A stretch of DNA of 64,000 nt. It comes from Salinimicrobium sp050750585. GTDB taxonomy: Bacteria; Bacteroidota; Bacteroidia; Flavobacteriales; Flavobacteriaceae. Shown piece by piece: positions 25,550-34,989 of this stretch. The translations under genes were made by a program, and so were the position numbers. The stretch spans positions 186,001 through 250,000 of the forward strand of contig NZ_JBOJLM010000005.1 of assembly GCF_050750585.1 (NCBI RefSeq), read 5' to 3'. Position 1 is the first letter of the stretch. Every line of letters starts with the position of its first letter. The notes under the pieces are model-generated. The model searched no databases. It worked only from the letters and a program-made list of their open reading frames with translations, and was not told the origin of the DNA.

Positions 25550-27446
25550 CCCCGAAGACATATTGAAGCAATACTGGGGCTTTGACAGCTTTAGACCGCT
25601 GCAAAAAGACATTATTGAACAATTACTTCGGAAGCAGGACGTCATTGCCCTGCTGCCCACCGGCGGCGGAAAATCCCTTTGTTTTCAGGTCCCCGCCATC
25701 ATACAACCCGGAATTTGCATCGTGATCTCGCCCCTGGTCGCCCTCATGGAAGACCAGGTAAAGGCCCTGCAGGCAAAAAACATCAAAGCCATGGCACTCA
25801 CCGGCGGCATACATTTCAGGGAAGTGGATACTATGCTGGATAATTGCATCTACGGAAATTACAAGTTCCTCTACCTCTCCCCCGAAAGATTGCAGCAAGA
25901 GTTGGTGCAGGAACGCATAAAACAAATGCAGGTAAACCTCATTGCTGTAGATGAAGCGCACTGTATTTCACAATGGGGCCATGACTTTAGACCTGCTTAC
26001 CGAAATATTTCTTTGCTGCGCCAACTAAAACCTGATGTTAATGTAGTGGCTTTGACTGCCACGGCAACACTTCCGGTAGTAAAGGATATCGCGCAGCAAC
26101 TGGAATTGAAGGATGTAAAACTGCTTCAGAAATCCTTCCGAAGAGAAAACCTGGCATATATTGTAAAAGAGGCCCAGGACAAAAATTACTATATGGAGCA
26201 ATTGCTCCGGGAGCACGACGCAGCAGGAATTATCTATGTAAGGTCTCGCAAGGCCACTATTGAACTGGAGCAATACCTGCTCAAAAAGGGCATTTCTGCC
26301 ACCTCTTTCCACGGCGGACTTCCAAAATCTGAAAAGTCTTTACGCCTGCAGCAATGGCTTAAGGAAGATAAAAGGGTAATGGTAGCCACCAGTGCCTTTG
26401 GGATGGGTATAGACAAGGCAAATGTGCGTACAGTGATACATTTGAACCTGCCCGAGAGCCTTGAAAGCTATTTTCAGGAAGCCGGAAGGGCCGGAAGGGA
26501 TAGAAAACCTGCCAAAGCAGTTGTTCTTACCAACAAAAGTGATATTCCCCTGCTTAAAAATCAGTTTTTGGCAACGCTCCCGGGAGTTGAGATGGTAAAA
26601 CTGGTTTACAAAAAACTGAATTCTTATTTTAGGATAGCCTACGGCGAAGGTGAAGGCACAGAACATTATTTCAACTTTTACCAGTTTTGCCAGAAGTACG
26701 AGCTTAACACTTTACTCGCCTATAACACGATGCAGTTACTGGACAGGATGAGCATCCTGACGATGGCCGAGCAATTTCAGAAGAAAACACGTATTCAGTT
26801 TTTGGTTACAGGAAAACAGATCAACTGGTACCTGGAAGCAAATCCGCAGTTTGATCCTGTTGTAAAATCCATTTTGCGCACTTATGGCGGGGCTTTTGAC
26901 AGTATGATCGAACTAAATATACAGGTAATAGCCGGGAAAGCAGGAACTACAGTGCAGGAAGCGGCAAAGCTGCTCCAACAGCTGCAAAAAGAAGATATAG
27001 TTAATTTTGAACACGATCAACACGATACGAAAATCACCTTTTTGGTGCCCCGGGAAGATGATATCACTATTAATCCTTTAATACCTTACATCAAACTTCA
27101 GGGGAAGACAAAACAGGAAAAAGTTGAGCAGGTGCTTGCATATGTTGAGAACGACAGGCAGTGTAAAAGTGAACAACTGTTGCAGTATTTTGGGGAAAAG
27201 GAAACTGAGCCCTGCGGAATTTGCTCTGTTTGCCGGCCTTTTAAGACCAAACTAGCCCGTGAGGAGATGAAAAGAATTTACTTTGCAATTATTGGCCTCC
27301 TGGAAGCTCAAGAATACACTTCACGCGAGATGGTTGAAAGACTTAATTTTCCGGAAGATCATATCATCAAAGTCTTACAGTTACTGGTTGAGAAAGGAGC
27401 CTTGGCTATCACCGCATCTAATAAATACAAATTAAAACATTTATGA
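25542..27446 (+). CDS. recQ: ATP-dependent DNA helicase RecQ
   Basis: 3'-5' superfamily 2 helicase in recombination and fork repair. About 634 residues: Q-motif FDSFRPLQ, Walker A LPTGGGKSLCFQ, DEAH box AVDEAHCISQWGHDFRP, motif VI QEAGRAGRD, then the RQC region with the zinc cysteines (CKSEQ... CGICSVC). I see no C-terminal HRDC domain; instead there is a winged-helix-like tail (REMVERLNFPEDHIIKVLQLL). The most plausible start is a TTG (25542) overlapping the upstream gene's stop; the N-terminus is uncertain by about 11 residues. Confidence 0.93.
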   Translation: MNSPEDILKQYWGFDSFRPLQKDIIEQLLRKQDVIALLPTGGGKSLCFQVPAIIQPGICIVISPLVALMEDQVKALQAKNIKAMALTGGIHFREVDTMLDNCIYGNYKFLYLSPERLQQELVQERIKQMQVNLIAVDEAHCISQWGHDFRPAYRNISLLRQLKPDVNVVALTATATLPVVKDIAQQLELKDVKLLQKSFRRENLAYIVKEAQDKNYYMEQLLREHDAAGIIYVRSRKATIELEQYLLKKGISATSFHGGLPKSEKSLRLQQWLKEDKRVMVATSAFGMGIDKANVRTVIHLNLPESLESYFQEAGRAGRDRKPAKAVVLTNKSDIPLLKNQFLATLPGVEMVKLVYKKLNSYFRIAYGEGEGTEHYFNFYQFCQKYELNTLLAYNTMQLLDRMSILTMAEQFQKKTRIQFLVTGKQINWYLEANPQFDPVVKSILRTYGGAFDSMIELNIQVIAGKAGTTVQEAAKLLQQLQKEDIVNFEHDQHDTKITFLVPREDDITINPLIPYIKLQGKTKQEKVEQVLAYVENDRQCKSEQLLQYFGEKETEPCGICSVCRPFKTKLAREEMKRIYFAIIGLLEAQEYTSREMVERLNFPEDHIIKVLQLLVEKGALAITASNKYKLKHL

Positions 27447-28390
27447 GAGATTTGAGAATTGTCTTTATGGGTACGCCCGAATTTGCTGTTTATTCACTCA
27501 AAGCCATAGTGGAAGCAGGATATAATGTTGTGGGAGTTATCACAGCACCCGACAGGCCTGCAGGTAGAGGAAGAAAACTCCAGGCATCGGCAGTAAAGCA
27601 ATTTGCAATTCAGCAAAACCTGAAAGTACTGCAACCGGTAAATTTAAAGTCGGATGATTTTTTAGCCGAACTAAAGGAGCTCAACGCAAATCTACAGGTA
27701 GTAGTGGCTTTTAGAATGCTGCCCGAAGTAGTGTGGAAAATGCCGGAATTTGGAACTTTTAATCTTCATGCGTCTTTGTTGCCGCAATATCGCGGGGCAG
27801 CCCCTATCAACTGGGCTATAATTAACGGGGAAAAAGAAACCGGCGTGTCCACCTTTTTTATAGACGAAAAGATTGACACCGGGGAAATGATCATGCAGGA
27901 AAAAATAGCCATCACCGCTACTGAAAGTGCCGGAGAATTGCACGACAAGCTTATGCAGACAGGATCTCACCTTATTTTAGAGACTTTAGAGGCCATTAAG
28001 AAAGGAGAGGTTAAAACGACTGCCCAACCTGAAAGCGGCGATTTAAAGACCGCCTATAAGCTCGACAGGGAAAATACCAGGGTGAACTGGGAAGCACCTT
28101 TAGAAAACACGTACAACCTTATTCGCGGACTAAGCCCCTATCCTACCGCCTGGACCATGTTGAGCAATGGCAACAAAGAGGAGATCATGAAGATCTACGC
28201 CAGCGAAATCGAAAAAACCGAACACGACCATGTTACCGGGAAAATTGTACAGGAAGGAAAAACAGTAAAAGTGGCAGTAAAAGAAGGCTTCCTGGTACTT
28301 ACAGAGGTTCAGCTTCCGGGAAAGAAAAAGATGCCGATTAAGGATCTTTTGAACGGCTATGAATTTTATACGAACGCCAAAGTTCTGTGA
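27443..28390 (+). CDS. fmt: Methionyl-tRNA formyltransferase
   Basis: Formylates initiator Met-tRNA with 10-formyl-THF. 315 residues; N-terminal formyltransferase domain with RIVFMGTPEFA, TAPDRPAGRGRKL and the catalytic segment NLHASLLPQYRGAAPINWAI (Asn and His of the active site), and the C-terminal OB-like domain. The ATG overlaps recQ's stop by 4 bp. Confidence 0.97.
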   Translation: MRDLRIVFMGTPEFAVYSLKAIVEAGYNVVGVITAPDRPAGRGRKLQASAVKQFAIQQNLKVLQPVNLKSDDFLAELKELNANLQVVVAFRMLPEVVWKMPEFGTFNLHASLLPQYRGAAPINWAIINGEKETGVSTFFIDEKIDTGEMIMQEKIAITATESAGELHDKLMQTGSHLILETLEAIKKGEVKTTAQPESGDLKTAYKLDRENTRVNWEAPLENTYNLIRGLSPYPTAWTMLSNGNKEEIMKIYASEIEKTEHDHVTGKIVQEGKTVKVAVKEGFLVLTEVQLPGKKKMPIKDLLNGYEFYTNAKVL

Positions 28391-28493
28391 GGCCTTATAA
28401 ATGCTGATATTAGCGTATTTCCGAAAAAATCAACTAAGGTTATCAACAATTTGCCGAAGTTATTAACAATATCCGGCTTTTCCCTTGATATTA

Positions 28494-28524
28494 CTTGCAT
28501 GGGAAAGTTTTCCATATAAATTTG
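28494..28524 (+). promoter_or_regulatory. Promoter of the HU gene
   Basis: CTTG (28494-28497), 19 bp, TAAATTTG (28517-28524): a close match to the Bacteroidota -33/-7 pattern, leaving a leader of about 40 nt before the HU start codon. Confidence 0.6.
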
Positions 28525-28573
28525 TAAAGCAAATTATTAAAAGTTCAACCAACAACTATTAAAAACTCAGATT

Positions 28574-28846
28574 ATGAACAAAACAGATTTAATTGATGCA
28601 ATGGCTGAAAATGCCGGGATTTCTAAAGCAGCTGCAAAAAAAGCGCTAGAATCTTTTCTTGAGAATGTTGAGAAATCTCTAAAAAAAGGAGATCGCGTTT
28701 CATTAGTAGGATTTGGTTCCTGGTCAGTTTCTAAAAGAGCTGCAAGAGAAGGAAGAAACCCTCAAACAGGAAAAACAATTAAGATTGGTGCTAAGAATGT
28801 AGTAAAATTCAAAGCAGGTGCAGATCTACAAAAAGCTGTGAACTAA
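28574..28846 (+). CDS. HU family DNA-binding protein
   Basis: Nucleoid-associated homodimer bending DNA. 90 residues, the family's standard length, with MNKTDLIDAMAENAGISKAA at the N-terminus and the beta-arm signature GFGSWSVSKRAAREGRNPQTG. A promoter at 28494-28524 and a terminator at 28873-28899 make it a single-gene unit. Confidence 0.95.
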   Translation: MNKTDLIDAMAENAGISKAAAKKALESFLENVEKSLKKGDRVSLVGFGSWSVSKRAAREGRNPQTGKTIKIGAKNVVKFKAGADLQKAVN

Positions 28847-28872
28847 TATTCACAAAAGCTAAGAAAATATTA

Positions 28873-28899
28873 AACTCTCCCAAACGGGGGAGTTTTTTT
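28873..28899 (+). terminator. Intrinsic terminator of the HU gene
   Basis: AACTCTCCC/GGGGGAGTT stem (one G-U pair) followed by seven T, 27 bp behind the stop codon. Confidence 0.85.
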
Positions 28900-28980
28900 G
28901 TTAAATATTGTATATTCTCATTTGACGCTGTACAATATTTTTTTAGATTTAGGTAAAAGATTGCAGAAACTATTGAAGAA

Positions 28981-29541
28981 ATGACTACACTAAAACCTGC
29001 CAAAGGATTACTTCTTATTGCCGAGCCTGCCATTACAGGAGACCTCTCCTTCAATAGATCTGTGGTGCTCATTGCCGATCATACCGAGAGCGGCTCTGTG
29101 GGTTTTATCCTGAACAAGGAACTCGATTTTACACTCAAAGACCTTCTGCCAGATATTACCGGAAATTTTAAGGTGTACAATGGCGGACCTGTGGAGCAGG
29201 ACAATCTTTACTTTATCCACAAAGTTCCAGATCTTATTCCCGATAGCGTTGAGATTGCCAGCGGAATTTACTGGGGCGGAAATTTTGAAGCGGTTAAAGG
29301 CCTTATCAATGAAGATCTCATTAGTGATAAAGAAATTAAGTTCTTTTTGGGTTACTCCGGGTGGGAATTTGACCAATTAAACCAGGAGCTCAATGCAAAT
29401 TCCTGGATAGTTGCCGAAAACAACGATCATAAAGACATTTTAAACCGTAAACCACGCACTTTCTGGAAAGATAAAATGATCCAGTTAGGTGGCAACTATA
29501 TAATCTGGTCTAACGCTCCAGAAAATCCTTCGTACAACTAG
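28981..29541 (+). CDS. YqgE/AlgH family protein
   Basis: 186 residues, soluble. KGLLLIAEPAITGDLSFNRSVVLIADH and GSVGFILNKEL are the family signature, with YNGGPVEQDNLYFIH in the middle and FLGYSGWEFDQLNQEL near the end. The biochemical role is unsettled (AlgH was proposed as a regulator). It converges on the aminotransferase gene with a 4-bp overlap of the coding ends. Confidence 0.92.
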   Translation: MTTLKPAKGLLLIAEPAITGDLSFNRSVVLIADHTESGSVGFILNKELDFTLKDLLPDITGNFKVYNGGPVEQDNLYFIHKVPDLIPDSVEIASGIYWGGNFEAVKGLINEDLISDKEIKFFLGYSGWEFDQLNQELNANSWIVAENNDHKDILNRKPRTFWKDKMIQLGGNYIIWSNAPENPSYN

Positions 29542-30383
29542 CTTAACCTGGCCAGCGTATTTAGACGGCCAAGCAATACTTTAGCCACTTCACTGCTATA
29601 CTCTTTCTTCCGGTATTTTTTGACCGGCTGTATTCCCACAACTACGTTTGATATAAACATCTCATCTGCCTTTTGCAATTCAAAGGGAGAGATAGAAGCC
29701 TCCTCAAGAGTGTAATCGGGCAGTTTCTTTATGATTTCCAGGATCTTTCCGCGGGTGATACCCTTTAAACAACCATCGGTTATTGGAGGCGTTTTAATAA
29801 CATTCCCAACTACCAAAAAGATATTACCATTGAGTGCCTCAACAACATTTTTTTGTTCGTTGAGCAGCAAACAGTTGTGGTAATCATTTTCCATGGCATA
29901 AATACCTGCCAAAACATTCACCGCCCTGTTATTAGTCTTTAACGTAGAGAGTAACCCCTTAGCTACATAGTGATCTTTAAAAAGTTCGACTTCGTAGAAG
30001 TCTTCATTTAAAAGGTAGAAAGCATCAGGGAAAGCTTCAGCAGTAACGAGATAATCTATTTCGTTAGTTTGAGGTGTATAGAAACCACCTGCTTGGCGGG
30101 ACACATTGAGCTTCACCCGTGCCTGAGTGTCAAAAAGGTCATTTTCACGTACTATTTGTAAAATTTCAGCTTCAAGAAATTCGGGAGAGAAAGTAGCGGG
30201 AATTTCCATTCTCATAATACGCATAGATGCCATTAACCTAAAGTAGTGATCTTCCCAGAAAATAATTCTGCCATTAATTACGCGAATAGTCTCAAACACC
30301 GCATCTCCATAAGCAAAGCCACGGTTAGCAATAGAAAGAGAGGCCTCCTTTTCTTCAAACAACTGTCCGTTGATATTAACCAT
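29538..30383 (-). CDS. Class IV PLP-dependent aminotransferase (PabC/D-amino-acid transaminase type)
   Basis: 281 residues from the Met at 30383. The fold-type IV signature ANRGFAYGDAVFETIRV opens the protein; the PLP Lys is in LLSTLKTNNR; ITRGKILEI closes the cofactor pocket. The family includes aminodeoxychorismate lyase, branched-chain and D-amino-acid aminotransferases, and sequence alone does not separate them here; an aminodeoxychorismate-lyase role in folate synthesis is one good option. The longer in-frame start at 30410 lies in the terminator of the upstream gene and is rejected. Confidence 0.85.
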   Translation of the reverse strand: MVNINGQLFEEKEASLSIANRGFAYGDAVFETIRVINGRIIFWEDHYFRLMASMRIMRMEIPATFSPEFLEAEILQIVRENDLFDTQARVKLNVSRQAGGFYTPQTNEIDYLVTAEAFPDAFYLLNEDFYEVELFKDHYVAKGLLSTLKTNNRAVNVLAGIYAMENDYHNCLLLNEQKNVVEALNGNIFLVVGNVIKTPPITDGCLKGITRGKILEIIKKLPDYTLEEASISPFELQKADEMFISNVVVGIQPVKKYRKKEYSSEVAKVLLGRLNTLARLS

Positions 30384-30407
30384 AAAAAAACCCGTTTTTA
30401 AAACGGG
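30384..30407 (-). terminator. Intrinsic terminator of the START-domain gene
   Basis: CCCGTTTT/AAAACGGG stem (30391-30407) followed on the reverse strand by seven T; it ends one base before the aminotransferase start codon, leaving that gene with almost no leader of its own unless readthrough occurs. Confidence 0.8.
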
Positions 30408-30433
30408 CAAAGGTAGTATTAAATAAGGGATTT

Positions 30434-30820
30434 CTAAACTGAACCCAGTACTTGTTTAAGATCTGAAATCATATTTTCCCACAACATTTTCCCTTCATCT
30501 ATTTCATCTTCTTCAGCAAAGTCGGTAATCATAATGGAAACATCTTTGGTGATCTCGTCTACCTGGATACGCAATTCAAAAAAATATTGTGTATCATCAT
30601 CGGCTAACCAGCGAAACTTCACTCTTTCTCCAGATTTCTTGCTCAGTAATTTTGCTTTTTCTTCGCTTCCGTTCCAAATAAAGGTAAATAATTCTCCGCG
30701 CGAATTTACATTATCTGCATACCATTCACTTAAGCCTGACGGGGTTGCGATATAGTTGTAGAGTAAAGAAGGGGAAGCCTGGATTGGAAATTCCATTTCA
30801 AACTTTATTTTATCGTCCAT
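30434..30820 (-). CDS. START-like (SRPBCC) domain protein
   Basis: 128 residues with the helix-grip fold of the AHSA1/START-like family of Bacteroidota: EMEFPIQASPSLLYNYIATPSGLSEWYAD at the start, FTFIWNGSEEKAKLL in the middle, and a long C-terminal helix (LWENMISDLKQVL). A small hydrophobic ligand or a protein partner can be expected from the fold, but neither is known. Monocistronic with its own terminator. Confidence 0.85.
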   Translation of the reverse strand: MDDKIKFEMEFPIQASPSLLYNYIATPSGLSEWYADNVNSRGELFTFIWNGSEEKAKLLSKKSGERVKFRWLADDDTQYFFELRIQVDEITKDVSIMITDFAEEDEIDEGKMLWENMISDLKQVLGSV

Positions 30821-30904
30821 GCTGCGGTTTTGTTAGTTTCGGGCAATATAAATATTAATTAGAAACATAAAAAGAAATCAATTTAAATAATTACTAAAAG
30901 ATAG

Positions 30905-30935
30905 TTTGCGGCAAGATAAAATGTTTTTATATTTG
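30905..30935 (+). promoter_or_regulatory. Promoter of tRNA-Met
   Basis: TTTG (30905-30908), 19 bp, TATATTTG (30928-30935): both boxes match the Bacteroidota consensus exactly. It lies 51 bp upstream of the tRNA. Confidence 0.85.
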
Positions 30936-30986
30936 CACCCGCTAAAAGATAGCACAGCCCTTACAGGTAGTCTCTTTTAGAAACAT

Positions 30987-31063
30987 GGCGAGGTAGCTCA
31001 GTTGGTTAGAGCGTCGGATTCATAACCCGGAGGTCACGAGTTCAAATCTCGTTCTCGCTACCA
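30987..31063 (+). tRNA. tRNA-Met (anticodon CAT), CCA encoded
   Basis: 74-nt cloverleaf (30987-31060) plus an encoded CCA. Acceptor GGCGAGG/TCTCGCT (G-T closing pairs at both ends), D stem GCTC/GAGC, anticodon loop TTCATAA, T stem ACGAG/CTCGT with loop TTCAAAT. The initiator's three G-C pairs in the anticodon stem are absent, and one A-C mismatch (31-39) closes the stem, so this is an elongator-type tRNA; a tRNA-Ile2 with modified C34 cannot be excluded from sequence. The accessory region begins right behind it. Confidence 0.93.
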
Positions 31064-31071
31064 GTAAACAC

Positions 31072-31101
31072 AAGGCTTTCGAGAAATCGGGAGCCTTTTT
31101 T
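31072..31101 (+). terminator. Terminator of tRNA-Met
   Basis: AAGGCT/AGCCTT stem with an inner CGA/TCG pair set and a GAAA loop, then six T. Confidence 0.75.
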
Positions 31102-31612
31102 ATTTTGCTCTAGTACAGAATAAGTACAGAATATTAAAATTTTCAAGATTCACATTTAAATTGTTCTTTATTGATCTCTTTTGTAGGCAGATTTTAATTT
31201 TTCAAGGAAAAAACGGCATCTATAGAATTCAATTTTTTTGAAAAATTGTATGTTTTAAAGTTTTCATAAGATTCAGGGAAAAACTGTGGTTTGCCACCAC
31301 TTTATAGACAAGCAGTTCTGAAATTGGGTTACTCAGAATTCTATGAACATTGGAAATGTGAGAACTACATCAGTTAAAGGCAATTTTCCAATAAGTCATA
31401 AATCGGAAATTCTTTAAAGCTACTCTCAAGTACCTAAAGATCTTTTCCCCTAAACATTCATACGAAATTGCTTAACAGGTTGTGAATTAAACAGAAAGTT
31501 AAACTATGCTAAAAATGCTATAAAACCATAATAACTAATGCTTTGCTTTTAAAGTCAAAAGGTTTATTACGTCGTTAAGCTGTAATTTCGAAATCAACTT
31601 AAAAATTTAACT
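31102..31612. other. Spacer behind tRNA-Met with a possible gene relic
   Basis: AT-rich and without an intact gene. A protein-like open stretch of about 34 codons ends at 31377 and would code ...GYSEFYEHWKCENYIS; its upstream part is closed by a stop codon. I cannot assign it to a family. TAGTACAGAATAAGTACAG (31112-31130) is a short direct repeat of GTACAGAAT. Confidence 0.4.
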
Positions 31613-31918
31613 ATGAGAAATGAAGAGCTAGTAAAAGGTAAATCACTGCAACTGGTGTGCCGACGCTTGTTTAAATGAAGAAAACCTAAAGGATATGATT
31701 GAATGCATAAGACTGGACAAAGCTTTTGCAGCAGTATGCAGGGCATCGAACGACATTCTTGTTACAGAATACAAGGATATCCAAAAATTGGTGGACTATT
31801 GTCTTGAAATGTGTGAAAATGTCCGGAAGAGTGTGAAAAATTTGATTTAAAGCACTGTAGGGACTGTGCACAGGCTTGTAGAGAATGTGCTAATAATCTC
31901 CGGAATTTCACAGCTTAA
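31613..31918 (+). pseudogene. Frameshifted four-helix-bundle copper-binding protein (Csp-like)
   Basis: Read in three successive frames, the DNA gives MRNEELVK, then HCNWCADACLNEENLKDMIE...CIRLDKAFAAVC, VDYCLEMCEN, and EECEKFDLKHCRDCAQACRECANNL to a stop. The Cys/His spacing (CxxCxxxC, CxxxC, HCxxCxxxCxxC) is that of Csp copper-storage proteins that line the inside of a four-helix bundle with Cys. Two frameshifts, one near codon 9 and one after the CEN segment, destroy it. Several expected Cys are replaced (AVCRAS), so decay is advanced. Confidence 0.8.
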
Positions 31919-32089
31919 TACTTGTAAAATGAGACTATTGAAAGGCTGCAAAAAAGCAGCCTTCCTTTTCTACCTATTAATTTTAATCAAAGATTTTTTC
32001 CCGCCCCCGACAACCTCAAAAATTTCAAAGTTATGTTTGATATTAAAAACAGCAACAATTTTATTTTAGGATGTTCCGAATTCGCTGCA

Positions 32090-32553
32090 ATGAGGAAATT
32101 CTTTTCTGCAAATGTGATTTTCATTGCTCTTTCCTTATTAACCACTCCCAAAACCTTTTCTCAGAAGACAGAGGCACTAATGTTGGAGCCAACTTTTACG
32201 GTGAATTTCTCCACTGAAACAAAATGGTTTTATTCATTAGGCCTGGCAAATAGGGAATTCTTATCGATGAAATTGATGCCAATAATTTTTCTGAAGACGT
32301 AACTGAACATTTATAAGTAAACTGATGGGTCAAATATTCTACCGGAGAAGATTCGAATGTCAGCATTGGAATACGCTATCGATTCAGGGAATCTTTTGAC
32401 TCGGACCAGGAAAATTTTGCCAGAATTTTACAACAGTATTGTAGTGAAAACAGTAATGTTTGGATTGGGTGGTGGCATCGTGTCCGTTTCGAACAGCAAT
32501 TTAACCCTTCTATTACCATTTTCAGGATTCGGTATCAGTTAGGATTGTCCTGA
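32090..32553 (+). pseudogene. Broken DUF2490-type outer-membrane protein
   Basis: The first part, from the ATG at 32090, codes a signal peptide (MRKFFSANVIFIALSLLTTP, ending TFSQ) and TKWFYSLGLANREFL. After frameshifts near 32250-32350 a second frame gives SIGIRYRFRESFD, NVWIGWWHRVRFEQQFNPSI and FRIRYQLGLS to a stop at 32553, the typical C-terminal strands of the DUF2490 family. The middle (about 100 residues in intact relatives) is mostly missing. Together with the Csp relic it marks this spacer as a decaying island edge. Confidence 0.7.
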
Positions 32554-33379
32554 AACTGTCCACAGAAGCAGTCTACAGCATGTCAAGTAGCTTTAAACCT
32601 CAACCTGAGTAACGCATCACCTTTCAACTAGCGGCTAATTCCATAGGATCTTGGGATTTCTACCAGGGGCCACAGTATTGAATGGATAATTACGTCATAA
32701 ATTAACATAATACTTCTTATATTTTAACAGGAGCTACATTAAAACTTTAGCATAACCGGCTTAAGATGCACATGTGATACTAGAAATGATTTAAACCTTT
32801 ACTATTTCCTCATCGTTGCCTTTAAATTAAATATCTTACTTATTAAGGGTTCAAAAATTTTGATTTAACCATTTTTAAGTATTTTAATTTCACTCTCCTT
32901 TCAAAAATAAATCTGAATCACCTCCGCTTTATCGGTTAATTTACCTCTTCAAGATTTACACTTTGACATGAGAATTATTTAACAAATGATAATAATTTTT
33001 ACTAAAAAATTATTAAACCCATAAAAACTAACGTTTTACACATAAATTTTAAGTCTCCCTAACTGTATGTTATTGTAATTTTAATTTGGAATTAATCCGA
33101 TAACTCTGCCCTTTGTTGTATTCAGCACGCCCCAACAGCTGCCAATGAAATGTAAATACAAGAGTAATATAAAACTGTATTACATAAAATTGTGTGTTAT
33201 CTGGTAACTCGAACGAAAAATAAGATGGGAACTCTCTATAAGGACTTTTTTTTGGTCTGGAAACTGATCAAATTATAAACAATAAACATAACTAAATAGA
33301 AATAACTCACCAAAAGACCTGTGCATTAAGAAGCAGGAGCTTCACTAGAATCAAATATCAATCAGAAATTTCCTTTGAA
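32554..33379. other. 826-bp AT-rich spacer before the envelope cassette
   Basis: No open frame or RNA is recognisable on either strand. The stretch is very AT-rich (long T/A runs around 32820-33060). It precedes the start codon at 33380 and should carry the cassette's promoter, but I do not see a clear -33/-7 pair. Confidence 0.5.
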
Positions 33380-34978
33380 ATGAAAAATTTATACTTCTAC
33401 TATTTCTTTATTTTTTTTACGGTTATCTCGTGTAAAGATGCTGAAAAAACCCGGGGAGACGAAGACAATGCCATTCCTGAAGAGGTTGTAAACCAACCTT
33501 CGCAGCGAGTAATTGAGGTAGCAGACATTGTTGTCCCTGATGGCTTCACTATAGAAGCTGTCAATATCGGCCTCTCTTACCCTGTAGATGTCACCTTTGA
33601 CGAGGAAGGAAATTATTATATTGCTGAAGCAGGAGGCCATACCTACGGCACTAAACCTCCGCGAGCACCGGAGGCACGTATTCTAAAAGTATTCCCCAAT
33701 GGGCAGGTAGAAGTACTTTACGATAAAGTGGTTCCAATGACTGAAATAATGGAATCAGCATCTTCCGAGGATATGGAAGAAGGGCTAATTCCTCCTGTAA
33801 CAGGAGTAACTTATTACAAAGGCAACCTCTATATCTCCCACCGCAGCCGGTATTCTGTTTACAATCTTGAAACGAAAGAGTTTGAAACCATCATCAATGG
33901 GCTTCCTTCCTGGGGTGAATTTCTAAATGCAAAACCAATTTTTAAGGATGAAAAAATGTACTGGTTCCTTTCCACTCAGGGGAACAGCGGGGTAATTGAA
34001 GAACATTTTGTAATGGTCATAGACCAATTTAACAAACCTGATGCCAGAGAAATCCCAGGTGAAGATATTACGCTTACCGGACAAAATTTTTGGGTTCCAA
34101 CTTCAAAAATTACTATGACAGAAGCAGACTCTGTAAAAACAGGGGCCTATGCCGCTTTAGGGGAGACCACTACCGCGGGGCAGGTAATTCCTGGGGAAAA
34201 GATTGCAAACGGAGCCTTTTATGTAAGCGATTTAGACGGCTCCAATATTAAAAGGATTGCCTGGGGATTCCGAAGTAGCTTTGGCTATCGCTTTAGTCCC
34301 GACGGAAGACTTATAACTACAATGAACAGTGCAAATCCAATGCCCCCACGCGGATTAATGTTTGACTGGGAACCTATTTACGAAGTGATAGAAGGGGAAT
34401 GGTATGGTTGGCCTGATTTCTATAGTGGGCTCCCAATTACAGAAGAACGTTTTGGGGTCAAAAAAGAAGAACGGAATTTTGTCCTTACTCCTGAAACTCA
34501 CCGCAAACTTTTAAAAGGTAAAAACAGACCTATACAACCTCTTGCAAAATTGTCGTCTCATGCAGCAACTCAGGGTATGGTATTCGGTCATGGAACAATG
34601 GATGTACCCGAAAATGAAATTTTGGTCGCTGAATTTGGAGCTATTGTACCGGTTTTTAAAGGAGAGAAGTATCATCCCCACCGCCCGCCTGGTGTGCCGC
34701 CAGAATCTGAAGCTCCCGAAGGTGTAAAGTATAATTGGCCGGGTTTTAAGGTACAGCAGGTAAATTTGAATTCAGGAAAAGCTACAGATTTCATTTACAA
34801 CAAATCCGGACTTCCAGCCTCGGCTGACCAGGGGGGTGGTTTGGAGCGTCCTATTCAGTTAGAGTGGGACTCTCAGGGAAATTTGTATATCGTGGATTTT
34901 GGAGTAGTCGAATTTGACGATACGGGAATGAACGCCCATCCTTTTACAGGTGTAATCTGGAAAATTAGCAAACAATAA
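33380..34978 (+). CDS. Beta-propeller lipoprotein, sorbosone/glucose-dehydrogenase-like (A)
   Basis: 532 residues. Lipoprotein signal (FFTVISCK), an acidic linker, then a six-bladed beta-propeller: repeats with VTFDEEGNYYIAEAG, GVTYYKGNLYISHRS, WGFRSSFGYRFSPDGRL and LEWDSQGNLYIVDFGV. This is the layout of PQQ-type soluble sugar dehydrogenases and of ScyD/ScyE-like proteins. Catalytic His/Arg cannot be assigned with confidence, so enzyme or binding function is open. Anchored in a membrane and facing the periplasm or outside. First gene of a forward-strand cassette; it is followed by a membrane protein after 11 bp. Confidence 0.8.
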   Translation: MKNLYFYYFFIFFTVISCKDAEKTRGDEDNAIPEEVVNQPSQRVIEVADIVVPDGFTIEAVNIGLSYPVDVTFDEEGNYYIAEAGGHTYGTKPPRAPEARILKVFPNGQVEVLYDKVVPMTEIMESASSEDMEEGLIPPVTGVTYYKGNLYISHRSRYSVYNLETKEFETIINGLPSWGEFLNAKPIFKDEKMYWFLSTQGNSGVIEEHFVMVIDQFNKPDAREIPGEDITLTGQNFWVPTSKITMTEADSVKTGAYAALGETTTAGQVIPGEKIANGAFYVSDLDGSNIKRIAWGFRSSFGYRFSPDGRLITTMNSANPMPPRGLMFDWEPIYEVIEGEWYGWPDFYSGLPITEERFGVKKEERNFVLTPETHRKLLKGKNRPIQPLAKLSSHAATQGMVFGHGTMDVPENEILVAEFGAIVPVFKGEKYHPHRPPGVPPESEAPEGVKYNWPGFKVQQVNLNSGKATDFIYNKSGLPASADQGGGLERPIQLEWDSQGNLYIVDFGVVEFDDTGMNAHPFTGVIWKISKQ

Positions 34979-34989
34979 AAATACCGGGA

